This document shows positions 24,580-33,415 of a stretch of DNA of 64,000 bases, one piece after another; position 1 is the first letter of the stretch; every line of letters starts with the position of its first letter. Position numbers and translations under genes: made by a program. Origin of the DNA: Pseudomonadota bacterium (GTDB lineage: Bacteria > Pseudomonadota > Gammaproteobacteria > Burkholderiales > Burkholderiaceae_C); contig JAFEEF010000021.1 of assembly GCA_018241265.1 (NCBI GenBank), positions 1,909 through 65,908 of the forward strand, read 5' to 3'. A model generated the notes under the pieces. That model saw nothing but the letters and a program-made list of their open reading frames with translations, was not told where the DNA came from and made no database searches.

Positions 24580-25977
24580 CTATTCGATCGGACCGGCGAT
24601 CTCCTCGAGCGGCCGGCGCTCGGCATCGACGGCATGGCGCCACGCGAGCGCCGCGGCCACCAGCACCAGCAGGGCACCGAGCGCATAGCCCGCCGCCACC
24701 GCATCGCGGCGGCCGCTCTCGACCAGCCAGCCGAACAGCCATGGCGCCGCGAAGCCGCCGGCGCCGGTGCCGATCGCATAGAACACCGCGATCGCGAGCG
24801 AGCGCATCTCGAGCGGGAAGGTTTCGCTGACCGTGAGATAGGCCGAGCTCGCCGCCGCGGACGCGACGAAGAACACTGCCGACCAGGCGAGCGCCTGCGT
24901 CGCCGCACTGAATGCGTCGGCATGGAACGCGAGTCCGATCAGCGCGAGGCCGAGGCCCGACACGCCGTAGGTCGCGACGATCATGCGGCGCCGGCCGAGG
25001 CCGTCGAACAGCGGTCCGAGCACCAGCGGGCCCAGCACGTTGCCGAGCGCGAACGGAAAGATGTAGTACGCGACGCGTTCGGCCGGCACGCCGTAGAAGC
25101 GCGTCAACACCAACGCATGCGTGAAGAAGATCGCGTTGTAGAAGAACGCCTGCGAGATCATCAGCGCCAGCCCGACGATGCTGCGGCGCCGATAGGTCAC
25201 GAGCAGCACCTGCACGACGCGGGCGATCGACGGCGTCGTGCGGCGGGCCGCGGGCGCCGTCGGCAGCGCCGGTGACGGCACGACGCCGGCCTCGTGCTCG
25301 ATCGCCGCCAGCACGGCTTCCGCCTCGGCGCCGCGGCCATGCACCACCAGCCAGCGCGGACTCTCCGGCACGTGGCGCCGCACGACGATGATCGCGACCG
25401 CGAGCAGCGCGCCCAGCCCGAAGCCTGCCCGCCAGCCCCGGGCCGGCCCGAGCCACGCCAGCAGCACGAGGCTGGCCGCCGCGCCGAGTGCCGCACCGAT
25501 CCAGAAGCTGCCGTTGATGCCGAGGTTGACGCGGCCGCGCACGCGCGCCGGGATCAGCTCGTCGATCGCCGAGTTGATCGCCGCGTATTCGCCGCCGATG
25601 CCGAGGCCGGTCGCGATGCGACAGAGCGCGAACGAGACGTAGCCGGTCGCGAACGCGGTGGCCAGGGTCGCGAGCGTATAGACCGCGAGCGTCGCGAGGA
25701 ACAGGCGCTTGCGGCCGAGCCGGTCGGCCAGGCGCCCGAACAGCAACGCGCCGAGAACCGCGCCGCCGAGATACATCGAGCCGGCCGCGCCGACCTGCGT
25801 CGCATCGAGCCCGAGCGTGTCATGCCGTTCGAGCACCGCGCCGAGCGAGCCGACCAGCGTGACCTCAAGCCCGTCGAGCACCCAGGCGGCGCCGAGCGCG
25901 ACGACGATGCGGTTGTGCCAGCCGGACCACGGCAGCCGGTCGAGGCGGGCCGGGATGTCCGGTGCGGCGCTTGCCAT
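24580..25977 (-). CDS. MFS transporter, sugar-porter/AAHS-like
   Basis: 465 residues with 12 predicted membrane segments. The loop 2-3 signature GRLADRLGRKRLF and its C-half counterpart GPLFDGLGRRRMI are both present, as are RIATGLGIGGEYAAINS and PESPRWL, motifs of the general substrate/sugar porter subfamily. It imports or exports a small organic acid or sugar by proton coupling. The ATG at 25977 (MASAAPDIP) gives a short cytoplasmic N-terminus; an upstream in-frame start at 26028 is possible. It is near the LacI/Bug cluster, but its own promoter has no TGATACCGGTATCA site that I can see. Confidence 0.85.
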   Translation of the reverse strand: MASAAPDIPARLDRLPWSGWHNRIVVALGAAWVLDGLEVTLVGSLGAVLERHDTLGLDATQVGAAGSMYLGGAVLGALLFGRLADRLGRKRLFLATLAVYTLATLATAFATGYVSFALCRIATGLGIGGEYAAINSAIDELIPARVRGRVNLGINGSFWIGAALGAAASLVLLAWLGPARGWRAGFGLGALLAVAIIVVRRHVPESPRWLVVHGRGAEAEAVLAAIEHEAGVVPSPALPTAPAARRTTPSIARVVQVLLVTYRRRSIVGLALMISQAFFYNAIFFTHALVLTRFYGVPAERVAYYIFPFALGNVLGPLVLGPLFDGLGRRRMIVATYGVSGLGLALIGLAFHADAFSAATQALAWSAVFFVASAAASSAYLTVSETFPLEMRSLAIAVFYAIGTGAGGFAAPWLFGWLVESGRRDAVAAGYALGALLVLVAAALAWRHAVDAERRPLEEIAGPIE

Positions 25978-26049
25978 GTCGCCGGCATTCTGGCGGCGGC
26001 CGGTGGCGCATGCCGTTGCAACCCGCAACGCCGCGCTGCAAACGTAAGC

Positions 26050-27534
26050 TCAGCGCGATCGGGCAGCCGTGTCGTTGCTCGCGACCGTCTGCGGCGTGGA
26101 TGCTGCCCCTGCGACCGGCGTCGCATCCCAGCCGCCGCCGAGCGCCTCGATCAGCCCGACCGTCGCCTGGTACTGCGCCGCGCGCACCTGCAAGGCTTCG
26201 CGACGGTTCGCCAGCTCGCTGCGGCGCGCATCGAGCAGGTCGAGCTGGCTGACGTAGCCGTTCCGATAGCGCGCATCGGACAGCACCGTCGCGCGGCTCG
26301 CGGAGGCCACGGCCTGCGCCTGCGCGTCGGCCTGCTCGGACAACAGGCGCAGCGACGACAGCGCGTCCTCGACATCGCGGAACGCCGCGAGCACCTGCTC
26401 GCGGTAGCCGGCGGCCGCGGCGTCGAGCTCGGCCTTGGCCTTGTCGATCCCGGCATCGCGCCGGCCGCCGTCGAAGATCGGCAGCGAGAAGAGGGCGCCG
26501 ATGCCCCAGGCGCGCGCCGACCACTTGAACAGGTCGCCGAGGTCGGTCGACGCGTAGCCGCCCGATGCCGTCAGCGACAGATCGGGGAACCACGCGGCCT
26601 GCGCGACGCCGACGCGCGCCTGCGCCGCGAGCATCGAGCGCTGCGCCGCCGACACGTCGGGACGCCGCGTCAGCAGCGCGCTCGGCAGGCCGGCCGGGAT
26701 GTGCGGCGGCGTGCCGCTCCATTCGACCTCGGCGAGCGTGTAGTTCGACGGCAGCTCGCCGAGCAGCACCGCGAGCGCGTGCTCGACCTGCGCGCGCTCG
26801 CGGTCGAGCGCCAACGCCTGCGATTGCGTCGCCGCGACCTCGGCGCGCACGCGCACGAAGTCGAGCTCGGCGAGGTCGCCGGCCTGCATGCGGCGCTCGG
26901 TCAGGCGCAGGGTGTCGTCGTAGGCGGCGACGGTCTGGCGCACGATGGTCCGCTCGGCATCGAGCGCGCGCAGCCGGAAGTAGGTCTGCGCGACGCCGGC
27001 CCGCACGAGCAGCCGCGCGCTCTGCAGCAGCGCCGCGCTCGCATCGGCGTCCAGCGATGCCGCGGTGCTCGCCTTGCGCAGGCGGCCGAACAGGTCGGCG
27101 TCGTACGACGCGTCGAGGCCGGCGCTCAGCACCGTGTCCTTCGTACCGGGCGGCGCGCCGGTGCCGGGGGTCAAGGTCGCGCGGTTCGCGCCGGCGCTCG
27201 CGCCGATCTGCGGCAGCCGGTCGGCGGCGGCCGCGCGCATCAGCGCGCGTGCCTGCTCCAGATGCGCGGCGGCGGTCGCGATGCTGGTGTTGCTGCGGTC
27301 GGCGCGTGCGATCAGGTCGTCGAGCACCGGATCGGCAAAGGCCTTCCACCAGTCGCCGCGCGGCTGGGCTTCGGCCGGCGGCAGCGCGGCGAAGCGCGTG
27401 CCTTCGACTTCCTTGAAAGCGGCCGGTGCGGCCGGCGGCGTGTCCGGCGGCAGCGGCAGCGGCGTCGCGCAGCCGGCGAGCACGAGCGCCAAGGCAATCG
27501 GCGCCAGGCGGAGTACGAGAGTCTCGGTCTTCAT
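26050..27534 (-). CDS. RND efflux outer-membrane lipoprotein (OprN/NodT-like TolC family)
   Basis: 494 residues. A lipoprotein signal with lipobox LAGC (LALVLAGCAT) is followed by two copies of the OEP coiled-coil repeat typical of NodT-type factors: DWWKAFADPVLDDLIARA at the start, then LLTRRPDVSAAQRSMLAAQA and YRNGYVSQLDLLDARR. It forms the trimeric outer-membrane exit duct for the pump encoded upstream. The ATG at 27534 has GAGGAG upstream, and the pump gene ends 61 bases before it. Third gene of the operon. Confidence 0.93.
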   Translation of the reverse strand: MKTETLVLRLAPIALALVLAGCATPLPLPPDTPPAAPAAFKEVEGTRFAALPPAEAQPRGDWWKAFADPVLDDLIARADRSNTSIATAAAHLEQARALMRAAAADRLPQIGASAGANRATLTPGTGAPPGTKDTVLSAGLDASYDADLFGRLRKASTAASLDADASAALLQSARLLVRAGVAQTYFRLRALDAERTIVRQTVAAYDDTLRLTERRMQAGDLAELDFVRVRAEVAATQSQALALDRERAQVEHALAVLLGELPSNYTLAEVEWSGTPPHIPAGLPSALLTRRPDVSAAQRSMLAAQARVGVAQAAWFPDLSLTASGGYASTDLGDLFKWSARAWGIGALFSLPIFDGGRRDAGIDKAKAELDAAAAGYREQVLAAFRDVEDALSSLRLLSEQADAQAQAVASASRATVLSDARYRNGYVSQLDLLDARRSELANRREALQVRAAQYQATVGLIEALGGGWDATPVAGAASTPQTVASNDTAARSR

Positions 27535-27595
27535 CGCATCATCTCCTCGACGCGGCCCGGCATCGCCGGGCACGCGCGTCGCAAGTTCGTTCGAT

Positions 27596-30500
27596 TCATT
27601 CGTAGTAGCGCAGGATCGGCGCGGCCGGTTGCGGCAAGCCGCCCTGGGTCGCGCCGCCCGAGGTCTGCGGCGGCGTGCTGCCGGCAAAGGCTTCGGCATG
27701 CGGCACGTCGCCGTGCAGCTTGAGTGCGCGGTTGCCCGTCAGGCTGCGCAGCAGCACGTAGAACACCGGCGTCAGGAACAGGCCGAAAGCCGTCACGCCG
27801 ATCATCCCGGCGAACACCGCGACGCCCATCGCGCGCCGCATCTCCGAGCCGGCGCCGGTCGCGAGCACGAGCGGCAGCACGCCCATGATGAACGCCATCG
27901 ACGTCATCAGGATCGGCCGGAGCCGAAGGCGCGCTGCCTCGATCGCCGCCTGCAGCGGCGTGCGGCCGGCGAACTCCAGTTCGCGCGCGAACTCGACGAT
28001 CAGGATCGCGTTCTTCGCCGACAGGCCGACCAGTACCATCAATCCGATCTGCGTGAACACGTTGTTGTCGCCATGGCCGAGCCAGACGCCGGTCATCGCC
28101 GCGAACAGGCCCATCGGCACGATCAAGAGGATCGCGAGCGGCAACGTCAGGCTCTCGTACTGTGCGGCCAGCACGAGGAACACCAGCAGGATCGCGATCG
28201 GGAAGATCACGACCGCCGAATTGCCCGCCAGGATCTCCTGGTAGGTCAGGTCGGTCCACTCGTAGCCGATGCCGGGCGGCAAGGTCTCGGCGGCGATGCG
28301 CTTGATCGCGTCCTGCGCCTGACCGGATGAATAGCCCGGCGCCGGCCCACCGTTGATGTCGGCGGAGAGGAAGCCGTTGTAGCGCATCGCGCGCTCCGGA
28401 CCGAAGGTCGGCGTGACCTTCATCAGCGCCGACAGCGGCACCATCTCGCCCGACGCCGACCGCACCTTCAGCGCGACTATGTCCTCGGCGCGCGCGCGGT
28501 AGGCCGCGTCGGCCTGCACGCGGACCGAGTAGGTGCGGCCGAAGCGGTTGAAGTCGTTCGCATACAGGCTGCCGAGGTAGATCTGCATCGTGTCGAACAC
28601 GTCGGTCACCGCGACGCCGAGCTGGCGCGCCTTGGTGCGGTCGATGTCGGCGTAGAGCTGCGGCACGTTGACCTGATAGCTCGAGAACAGGCCGGTCAGC
28701 TCCGGCGCCTGGTAGGCCTTGGCCATGAAGGCCTTCAGCGCGTCGTCGAGCGCGCCGTAGCCGAGCGACGCCTTGTCCTCGAGCTGCAGCTTGAACCCGC
28801 CGGTCGTGCCCAGGCCCTGCACCGGCGGCGGCGGGAAGATCACGATGAAGGCGTCCTGGATCTGCCCGAACTGCTGGTTGAGCGATTGCGCGATCGCGCC
28901 GGCCGAGAGTGCCGCGCCCTTGCGCTGGTCGAAGTCCTTCAGCGCGGCGAACACGATGCCGGAGTTCGAGCTGTTCGTGAAGCCGTTGATCGACAGGCCC
29001 GGGAACGTCACCGCATGCTCGACCCCCGGCTGCTTCATCACGATGTCGTCCATGCGCCGCATCACGTCTTCGGTGCGGTCCAGCGTTGCGCCGTCGGGCA
29101 GTTGCGCGAAGCCGATCAGGTACTGCTTGTCCTGCGCCGGCACGAAGCCGTGCGGCACGACCTGGAACAGACCGGCGGTCAGCGCAGCCAGCGCGACGTA
29201 GACGCCGAGCATCAGCGTCTTGCGCGAGATCGCGCGCTTGACGCCGCCGCTGTAGGCGTCGGCGCCGCGCTTGAAGACACGGTTGAAGCCGGCGAAGAAG
29301 CGGCCGAACGCGTAGTCCATGCCGCGCGTCAGCACGTCCCTGGACGCGCCGTGGCCCTTCAGCAGCAACGCCGCGAGGGCGGGCGACAAGGTCAGCGAAT
29401 TGACCGCCGAGATCACCGTCGAGAACGCGATCGTCAGCGCGAACTGGCGATAGAACTGCCCGGTCAGCCCGCTGATGAACGCGAGCGGCCCGAACACCGC
29501 GACCAGCACCAGCGCGATCGCGATGATCGGCCCGGACACCTCGCGCATCGCGCGGTAGGTCGCCTCGCGCGGCGTGAGGCCGGCCTCGATGTTGCGTTCG
29601 ACGTTCTCGACCACGACGATCGCGTCGTCGACGACGATGCCGATCGCGAGCACGAGGCCGAACAGGCTGAGCGCATTGATCGAGAAGCCGAACAGCTTCA
29701 TCACGCCGAACGTGCCGACCACCGCGACCGGCACGGCGAGCAGCGGAATGATCGACGCACGCCAGGTCTGCAGGAACAGGATCACGACCAGCACGACGAG
29801 CGCGATCGCCTCGAGCAGGGTGTGCACCACCGACTCGATCGATGCGCGCACGAACTGCGTCGGGTCGTAGACGATCTCGTAGGTCACGCCTTCGGGCATG
29901 GCCTTCTTGATGTCTTCCATCTCGGCGCGCACGCCGTTGCTGATCGCGATCGCGTTCGAGCCCGGCGCCGCGAAGATCGGTACCGCGACCGCATCCTTGT
30001 TGTCGAGCAGCGAGCGCAGCGAGTAGTCGGCCGCGCCGAGCTCGATGCGCGCGACGTCGCGCAGCCTGGTCACCGCGCCGTCGGCGCCGGTCTTCACGAT
30101 GATGTCGGCGAACTCTTCCTCGGTCTGCAGCCGGCCCTGCGCGTTGACCGACAGCTGCACGTCGATGCCCGAGAGGCCGGGCGACGCGCCGACGATGCCG
30201 GCCGCGGCCTGCACGTTCTGCTCGCGGATCGCCTTGACGACGTCGCTGGCCGACAAGCCGCGGTTCGCGACCTTGCCCGGATCGAGCCAGATGCGCATCG
30301 AATAGTCGCCCGAGCCGAAGAGCTGCACGTCGCCCACGCCCTGCACGCGCGCCAGCCGGTCCTTGACGTTGAGCACCGCGTAGTTGCGGAGGTACGTCAT
30401 GTCGTAGCGGCCGTTCGGCGACAAGAGGTGCACGACCATCGTCAGGTCGACCGAGCTCTTCACCGTCGTGATGCCGAGCGAGCGCACTTCTTCGGGCAGC

Positions 30501-30856
30501 CGCGGCTCGGCCTGCGCGACGCGGTTCTGCACCAGCTGTTGCGCCTTGTCGGGGTCGGTGCCGAGCTTGAAGGTGACGGTCAGGGTCATCAGGCCGTCGG
30601 TCGTCGCCTGGCTGCTCATGTAGAGCATGCCCTCGACGCCGTTGATCTGCTCCTCGATCGGCGTCGCCACCGTCTCGGCGATCACCTTCGGATTCGCGCC
30701 GGGATAGTTGGCGCGCACGACGATCGACGGCGGCACGACCTCGGGGTACTCGGAGATCGGCAAGGTGCGCACCGCGATCAGCCCGCCGAGGAACACGAGC
30801 AGCGACAGCACGCCCGCGAAGATCGGCCGGTCGATGAAGAATTTCGAGAGATTCAT
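27596..30856 (-). CDS. RND multidrug efflux pump, HAE1 family (MexF/OqxB-like)
   Basis: 1086 residues, slightly longer than AcrB because of a Ser/Thr/Gly-rich C-terminal tail. It begins MNLSKFFIDRPIFAGVLS, as MexF-type pumps do. Transmembrane segment 4 carries the proton-relay Asp pair (GIVVDDAIVVVENVERN, about residue 405). Large porter-domain loops are present, as is the second-half TM cluster (GLSAKNAILIVEFAREL, with the essential Lys). It is an inner-membrane drug/proton antiporter working as a trimer with the adaptor and outer-membrane factor encoded on either side. The substrate range cannot be read from sequence; MexF-like pumps often export chloramphenicol, quinolones and trimethoprim. 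Confidence 0.95.
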   Translation of the reverse strand: MNLSKFFIDRPIFAGVLSLLVFLGGLIAVRTLPISEYPEVVPPSIVVRANYPGANPKVIAETVATPIEEQINGVEGMLYMSSQATTDGLMTLTVTFKLGTDPDKAQQLVQNRVAQAEPRLPEEVRSLGITTVKSSVDLTMVVHLLSPNGRYDMTYLRNYAVLNVKDRLARVQGVGDVQLFGSGDYSMRIWLDPGKVANRGLSASDVVKAIREQNVQAAAGIVGASPGLSGIDVQLSVNAQGRLQTEEEFADIIVKTGADGAVTRLRDVARIELGAADYSLRSLLDNKDAVAVPIFAAPGSNAIAISNGVRAEMEDIKKAMPEGVTYEIVYDPTQFVRASIESVVHTLLEAIALVVLVVILFLQTWRASIIPLLAVPVAVVGTFGVMKLFGFSINALSLFGLVLAIGIVVDDAIVVVENVERNIEAGLTPREATYRAMREVSGPIIAIALVLVAVFGPLAFISGLTGQFYRQFALTIAFSTVISAVNSLTLSPALAALLLKGHGASRDVLTRGMDYAFGRFFAGFNRVFKRGADAYSGGVKRAISRKTLMLGVYVALAALTAGLFQVVPHGFVPAQDKQYLIGFAQLPDGATLDRTEDVMRRMDDIVMKQPGVEHAVTFPGLSINGFTNSSNSGIVFAALKDFDQRKGAALSAGAIAQSLNQQFGQIQDAFIVIFPPPPVQGLGTTGGFKLQLEDKASLGYGALDDALKAFMAKAYQAPELTGLFSSYQVNVPQLYADIDRTKARQLGVAVTDVFDTMQIYLGSLYANDFNRFGRTYSVRVQADAAYRARAEDIVALKVRSASGEMVPLSALMKVTPTFGPERAMRYNGFLSADINGGPAPGYSSGQAQDAIKRIAAETLPPGIGYEWTDLTYQEILAGNSAVVIFPIAILLVFLVLAAQYESLTLPLAILLIVPMGLFAAMTGVWLGHGDNNVFTQIGLMVLVGLSAKNAILIVEFARELEFAGRTPLQAAIEAARLRLRPILMTSMAFIMGVLPLVLATGAGSEMRRAMGVAVFAGMIGVTAFGLFLTPVFYVLLRSLTGNRALKLHGDVPHAEAFAGSTPPQTSGGATQGGLPQPAAPILRYYE

Positions 30857-30919
30857 GGCATGGCTCCGCCGGACGCCGGCCTCATCGGCCGACGTGGATC
30901 GAGAGGTATGGTCGTCAGG

Positions 30920-32140
30920 TCAGGATTGGCCGCCGGTGGCCGGATGCGTCGGCGTGTCCGCCTTCGCATCCATCGCGACCGCCTGCGGTGCAACGACGGC
31001 GCCGGGCCGCACGCGCTGCAGCCCGTTCACGACGATGCGCTCGTTGGGCTTCAGGCCCGCCGTGACGATGCGCAGACCGTTGACGTTGGCGCCGAGCGTG
31101 ACTTCGCGATACGCCACCGTGTTGTCGGCCGCCACGACCATCACGAACTTCTTGTTCTGGTCGGTGCCCACGGCGCGCTCGTTGACGAGCAACGCCGGCG
31201 CGGCCTTCACCTGACCCATCTGCAGCCGCGCGAACTGGCCGGGGATCAGGCTGCCGTCGGCGTTGTCGAACACCGCCCGCACGCGCACCGTGCCGCTCTT
31301 CGCGTCGACCTGGTTGTCGACGAGTTGCAGGTGGCCGGCATACGGCAGGTCGGTGCTGGCCGACGTGCCCATGCGCACCGGTATGCGATCGAGCTGGCTG
31401 CGGCTGCCGCCGTCGCCCGCGGTCTCGCGCAGCGCACGGGCGACGACCTGTTCGTCCGCGTCGAAGCTCGCATAGATCGGGCTCACCGACACCAACGTCG
31501 TCAGCACCGGCGCGCCCGGCCCGGCGGCGACGAGGTTGCCGACCGTGATCTCGAGCTTGCCGACGCGGCCCGCGACCGGTGCGCGCACCTGCGTGTAGCC
31601 GAGGTTCAGGCGCGCGCTCTGCAGGGCCGCCTGTGCGGCGCGCAGGTTGGCGTCGGACTCGAGTTGCGCGTTGGCGCGCTCGTCGAACTCGCGCTGGGCG
31701 ATCGCATGGTCGTCGAGCAGGCGGCGCGCGCGGTCGAGCTCGCTCTTCGCGTAGGCGGCGCGCGCCTGCGCGGCAAGCAGCTGGGCCTGCGCGCGGTCGG
31801 CCTCGGCCGCATAGGGTGCGGGATCGATCGTCAGCAGCAGGTCGCCGGACTTCACGAGCGCGCCTTCACGGAAGTGCACCGCCTGCACGGTGCCGGCGAC
31901 GCGCGAGCGGATGTCGACGCGCTCGACGGCTTCGAGGCGGCCGGAGAACTCGTCCCATGGCGCGACTTCGCTCTGCGTGACGGTGGCGACCGAGACCGGC
32001 AGCGCCGGCGGTGCGGCCGGCGGCGTGCCGGCGCTCGACGATTCGACGCTGAATACCGCGGTGGCGACCGCGGCGACCGCGGTGGCCGCGAAGCCGGCGA
32101 GCCAGAGGCGCCGGCGCAGGATGGTGTGGTTCGAGTTCAT
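30920..32140 (-). CDS. RND periplasmic adaptor (membrane fusion protein, MexE/AcrA-like)
   Basis: 406 residues. The N-terminus has a single hydrophobic segment (LAGFAATAVAAVATAVF) that anchors or exports it, without a lipobox cysteine. The lipoyl halves VDIRSRVAGTVQAVHFREGA and YTQVRAPVAGRVGKLEITVG flank an alpha-hairpin, and a beta-barrel and membrane-proximal domain follow (QNKKFVMVVAADNTVAYREV). It bridges pump and outer-membrane duct. The ATG at 32140 has AGGAG upstream. It is the first structural gene of the operon and is preceded by a leader of about 290 bases with a small ORF and alternative hairpins. Confidence 0.94.
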   Translation of the reverse strand: MNSNHTILRRRLWLAGFAATAVAAVATAVFSVESSSAGTPPAAPPALPVSVATVTQSEVAPWDEFSGRLEAVERVDIRSRVAGTVQAVHFREGALVKSGDLLLTIDPAPYAAEADRAQAQLLAAQARAAYAKSELDRARRLLDDHAIAQREFDERANAQLESDANLRAAQAALQSARLNLGYTQVRAPVAGRVGKLEITVGNLVAAGPGAPVLTTLVSVSPIYASFDADEQVVARALRETAGDGGSRSQLDRIPVRMGTSASTDLPYAGHLQLVDNQVDAKSGTVRVRAVFDNADGSLIPGQFARLQMGQVKAAPALLVNERAVGTDQNKKFVMVVAADNTVAYREVTLGANVNGLRIVTAGLKPNERIVVNGLQRVRPGAVVAPQAVAMDAKADTPTHPATGGQS

Positions 32141-32163
32141 GGGTACTGCTCCTGAAGACTGCA

Positions 32164-32202
32164 ATGGCAAAAAGGCTCCGCCCTGCCATGACCTGCATGG
32201 CA
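32164..32202 (-). promoter_or_regulatory. Mutually exclusive hairpins with U-run ahead of the RND adaptor gene
   Basis: In the untranslated leader, on the minus strand, TGCCATG (32202-32196) pairs perfectly with CATGGCA (32190-32184), loop of 5. The same CATGGCA can instead pair with TGCCAT (32169-32164) across GGGCGGAGCC and a run of five T (32173-32169). Only one of the two stems can form at a time. That is the arrangement used by attenuators controlled by translation of an upstream peptide. The short stems make this suggestive, not proven. Confidence 0.4.
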
Positions 32203-32278
32203 AGGAGGACGAGTCGGTGTGGACTGGTGCGCCGGCTGCCGACCGGTGCGGGCGCCGATCAGCGCCGCTGCGGCAAGG

Positions 32279-32374
32279 TCATCCGGGATGACAGACAATT
32301 TGCGCCGGCGTGTCGCGCCGAGCGGCGACACGGCGCAAGCGGCGATCCGTGCGAACGGCCTGAGCGTTGTTCAT
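32279..32374 (-). CDS. Putative 31-residue leader peptide of the RND efflux operon
   Basis: An ATG at 32374 is preceded by a perfect AGGAGG (32386-32381) with a 6-base spacer, the best ribosome-binding site in this region. It reads MNNAQAVRTDRRLRRVAARR and continues DTPAQIVCHPG to a TGA at 32279. It lies wholly inside the leader between the RND promoter and the adaptor gene. It is arginine-rich and contains an R-L-R triplet; Arg/Lys-x-Arg/Lys triplets cause macrolide-dependent ribosome stalling in known resistance leaders. No homologue is recognised. Its role as a regulatory peptide is inference from position, signals and the alternative hairpins downstream. Confidence 0.5.
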   Translation of the reverse strand: MNNAQAVRTDRRLRRVAARRDTPAQIVCHPG

Positions 32375-32411
32375 CGTGTTCCTCCTGGCCGGGTGTTCGT
32401 GATCTGTTTAT

Positions 32412-32429
32412 CCATAGCGATCACTATGG
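32412..32429. promoter_or_regulatory. TetR operator 1 (RND operon)
   Basis: CCATAGCGATCACTATGG is an inverted repeat (CCATAG/CTATGG, with GATC at its centre). It lies just downstream of the predicted start point of the RND promoter, so bound repressor would block initiation or elongation. Its half-site TCRCTATG recurs in the second site at 32475-32492. Confidence 0.7.
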
Positions 32430-32439
32430 AAGTGTGGCT

Positions 32440-32468
32440 ACTCTAGCCGCCTTGCGCAGGGCCGTCAA
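32440..32468 (-). promoter_or_regulatory. Promoter of the RND efflux operon
   Basis: On the minus strand TTGACG (32468-32463) and TAGAGT (32445-32440) are separated by exactly 17 bases, a strong sigma-70-type pair. Predicted start is near 32433, immediately before operator 1. The transcript would carry a leader of about 290 bases including the small ORF. Confidence 0.7.
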
Positions 32469-32480
32469 GACATTTAATAT
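32452..32480 (+). promoter_or_regulatory. Promoter of the tetR-family gene, overlapping the RND promoter
   Basis: On the plus strand TTGCGC (32452-32457) and TAATAT (32475-32480) are 17 bases apart. Predicted start is about 32487, one or two bases before the ATG at 32489, so the regulator mRNA would be leaderless or nearly so; indeed no Shine-Dalgarno sequence is present. The -35 of this promoter lies inside the spacer of the divergent RND promoter. Confidence 0.6.
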
Positions 32481-32492
32481 CGATCGCTATGA
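32475..32492. promoter_or_regulatory. TetR operator 2 (autoregulatory)
   Basis: TAATATCGATCGCTATGA keeps the right half-site and the central GATC of operator 1 but has a weaker left arm. It covers the -10 box and the start codon of the regulator gene, as expected for weaker autorepression. Confidence 0.6.
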
Positions 32493-33199
32493 AAAAGACC
32501 GCCGAGACACGGTCGGTGGCTGCCGAGCCGGCCGAGACGCCCGCAACTGCCCCGCCCAAGCCGCGTGGGCGACCGCTGTCGTTCGACCGCGATGCGGCGC
32601 TCGAGCGCGCAATGCACGTGTTCTGGGAGCACGGCTACGAAGCTGCATCGATCAGCGACCTGACGTCGGCGATGGGCATCTCGCCGCCGAGCCTGTACAG
32701 CGCCTTCGGCGACAAGGAGCGGTTGTTCCTCGAGGCGATCGAGCGCTACAACCAGGGTCCGGGCGGCTTCGGCCAGCGCGCGCTCACCGAGGAGCCGACG
32801 GCGCGCGGCGCCATCCAGCGCCTGCTCGAGGATGCCGCCGCCGAACTGACCCGCGCCTGCCATCCGCTCGGCTGCATGATGGTGATGGCCGCGACCAATT
32901 GCTCGGTGGCCGCCGAGCACGTCCAGACCGCGCTTGCGAAGCGTCGCGCGCTCGGCATCGCGAGCATCGAATCGCGCATCCGGCGCGGCGTCGATGACGG
33001 CGAGTTGCCCCCCGGCGCCGATGCTTCGGCGCTCGCGAACTTCTATGCCACGGTCTACCAGGGCATGTCGATGCAGGCCAAGGACGGCGCGACTTACGAC
33101 AGCCTGATGGCGACGGCGGCGTCGGCGATGCGGGCTTGGCCGGTGGAAGTTCGCACCAGGGTTTCGACCGCGAAACGGGCCGGTCGAGACGACGGCTGA
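32489..33199 (+). CDS. TetR/AcrR-family repressor of the divergent RND operon
   Basis: 236 residues. A 30-residue Pro/Ala-rich, basic N-terminal tail precedes the HTH: FDRDAALERAMHVFWEHGYE, then SISDLTSAMGISPPSLYSAF and GDKERLF. The C-terminal ligand domain (ELTRACHPLGCMMVMAATNC) resembles that of TetR regulators with a TetR_C_16/33-like fold. It presumably represses the efflux operon through the two operators in the intergenic region and is released by a pump substrate. The start codon lies within operator 2. Confidence 0.92.
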   Translation: MKKTAETRSVAAEPAETPATAPPKPRGRPLSFDRDAALERAMHVFWEHGYEAASISDLTSAMGISPPSLYSAFGDKERLFLEAIERYNQGPGGFGQRALTEEPTARGAIQRLLEDAAAELTRACHPLGCMMVMAATNCSVAAEHVQTALAKRRALGIASIESRIRRGVDDGELPPGADASALANFYATVYQGMSMQAKDGATYDSLMATAASAMRAWPVEVRTRVSTAKRAGRDDG

Positions 33200-33415
33200 C
33201 GCATCCTGTTTCGACGCGCCCCGATTCGCGCGTTGCCAACGTCCTCCCCGGACGGCCAGAATAGGTGCGCCGGTGCTTGCGATTCGAGGGGAGCTGGCGC
33301 CGATCCGCGGCGGACACGCGCGACGTTGCCAAACTCTTGTATTGCGAAGGCTGAGCGGTGCGTTCCGCCCTTGGCGTGCCCAGGGGTTCCTTGCCCTCGC
33401 ACAGGAGTTCCAACA

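Noticed and set aside
28886..32155. A 1089-codon plus-strand frame opposite the RND pump and adaptor
   Set aside because: Same shadow effect: Asp/Arg/His-rich repetitive sequence, no start signals, and opposite two unmistakable genes.
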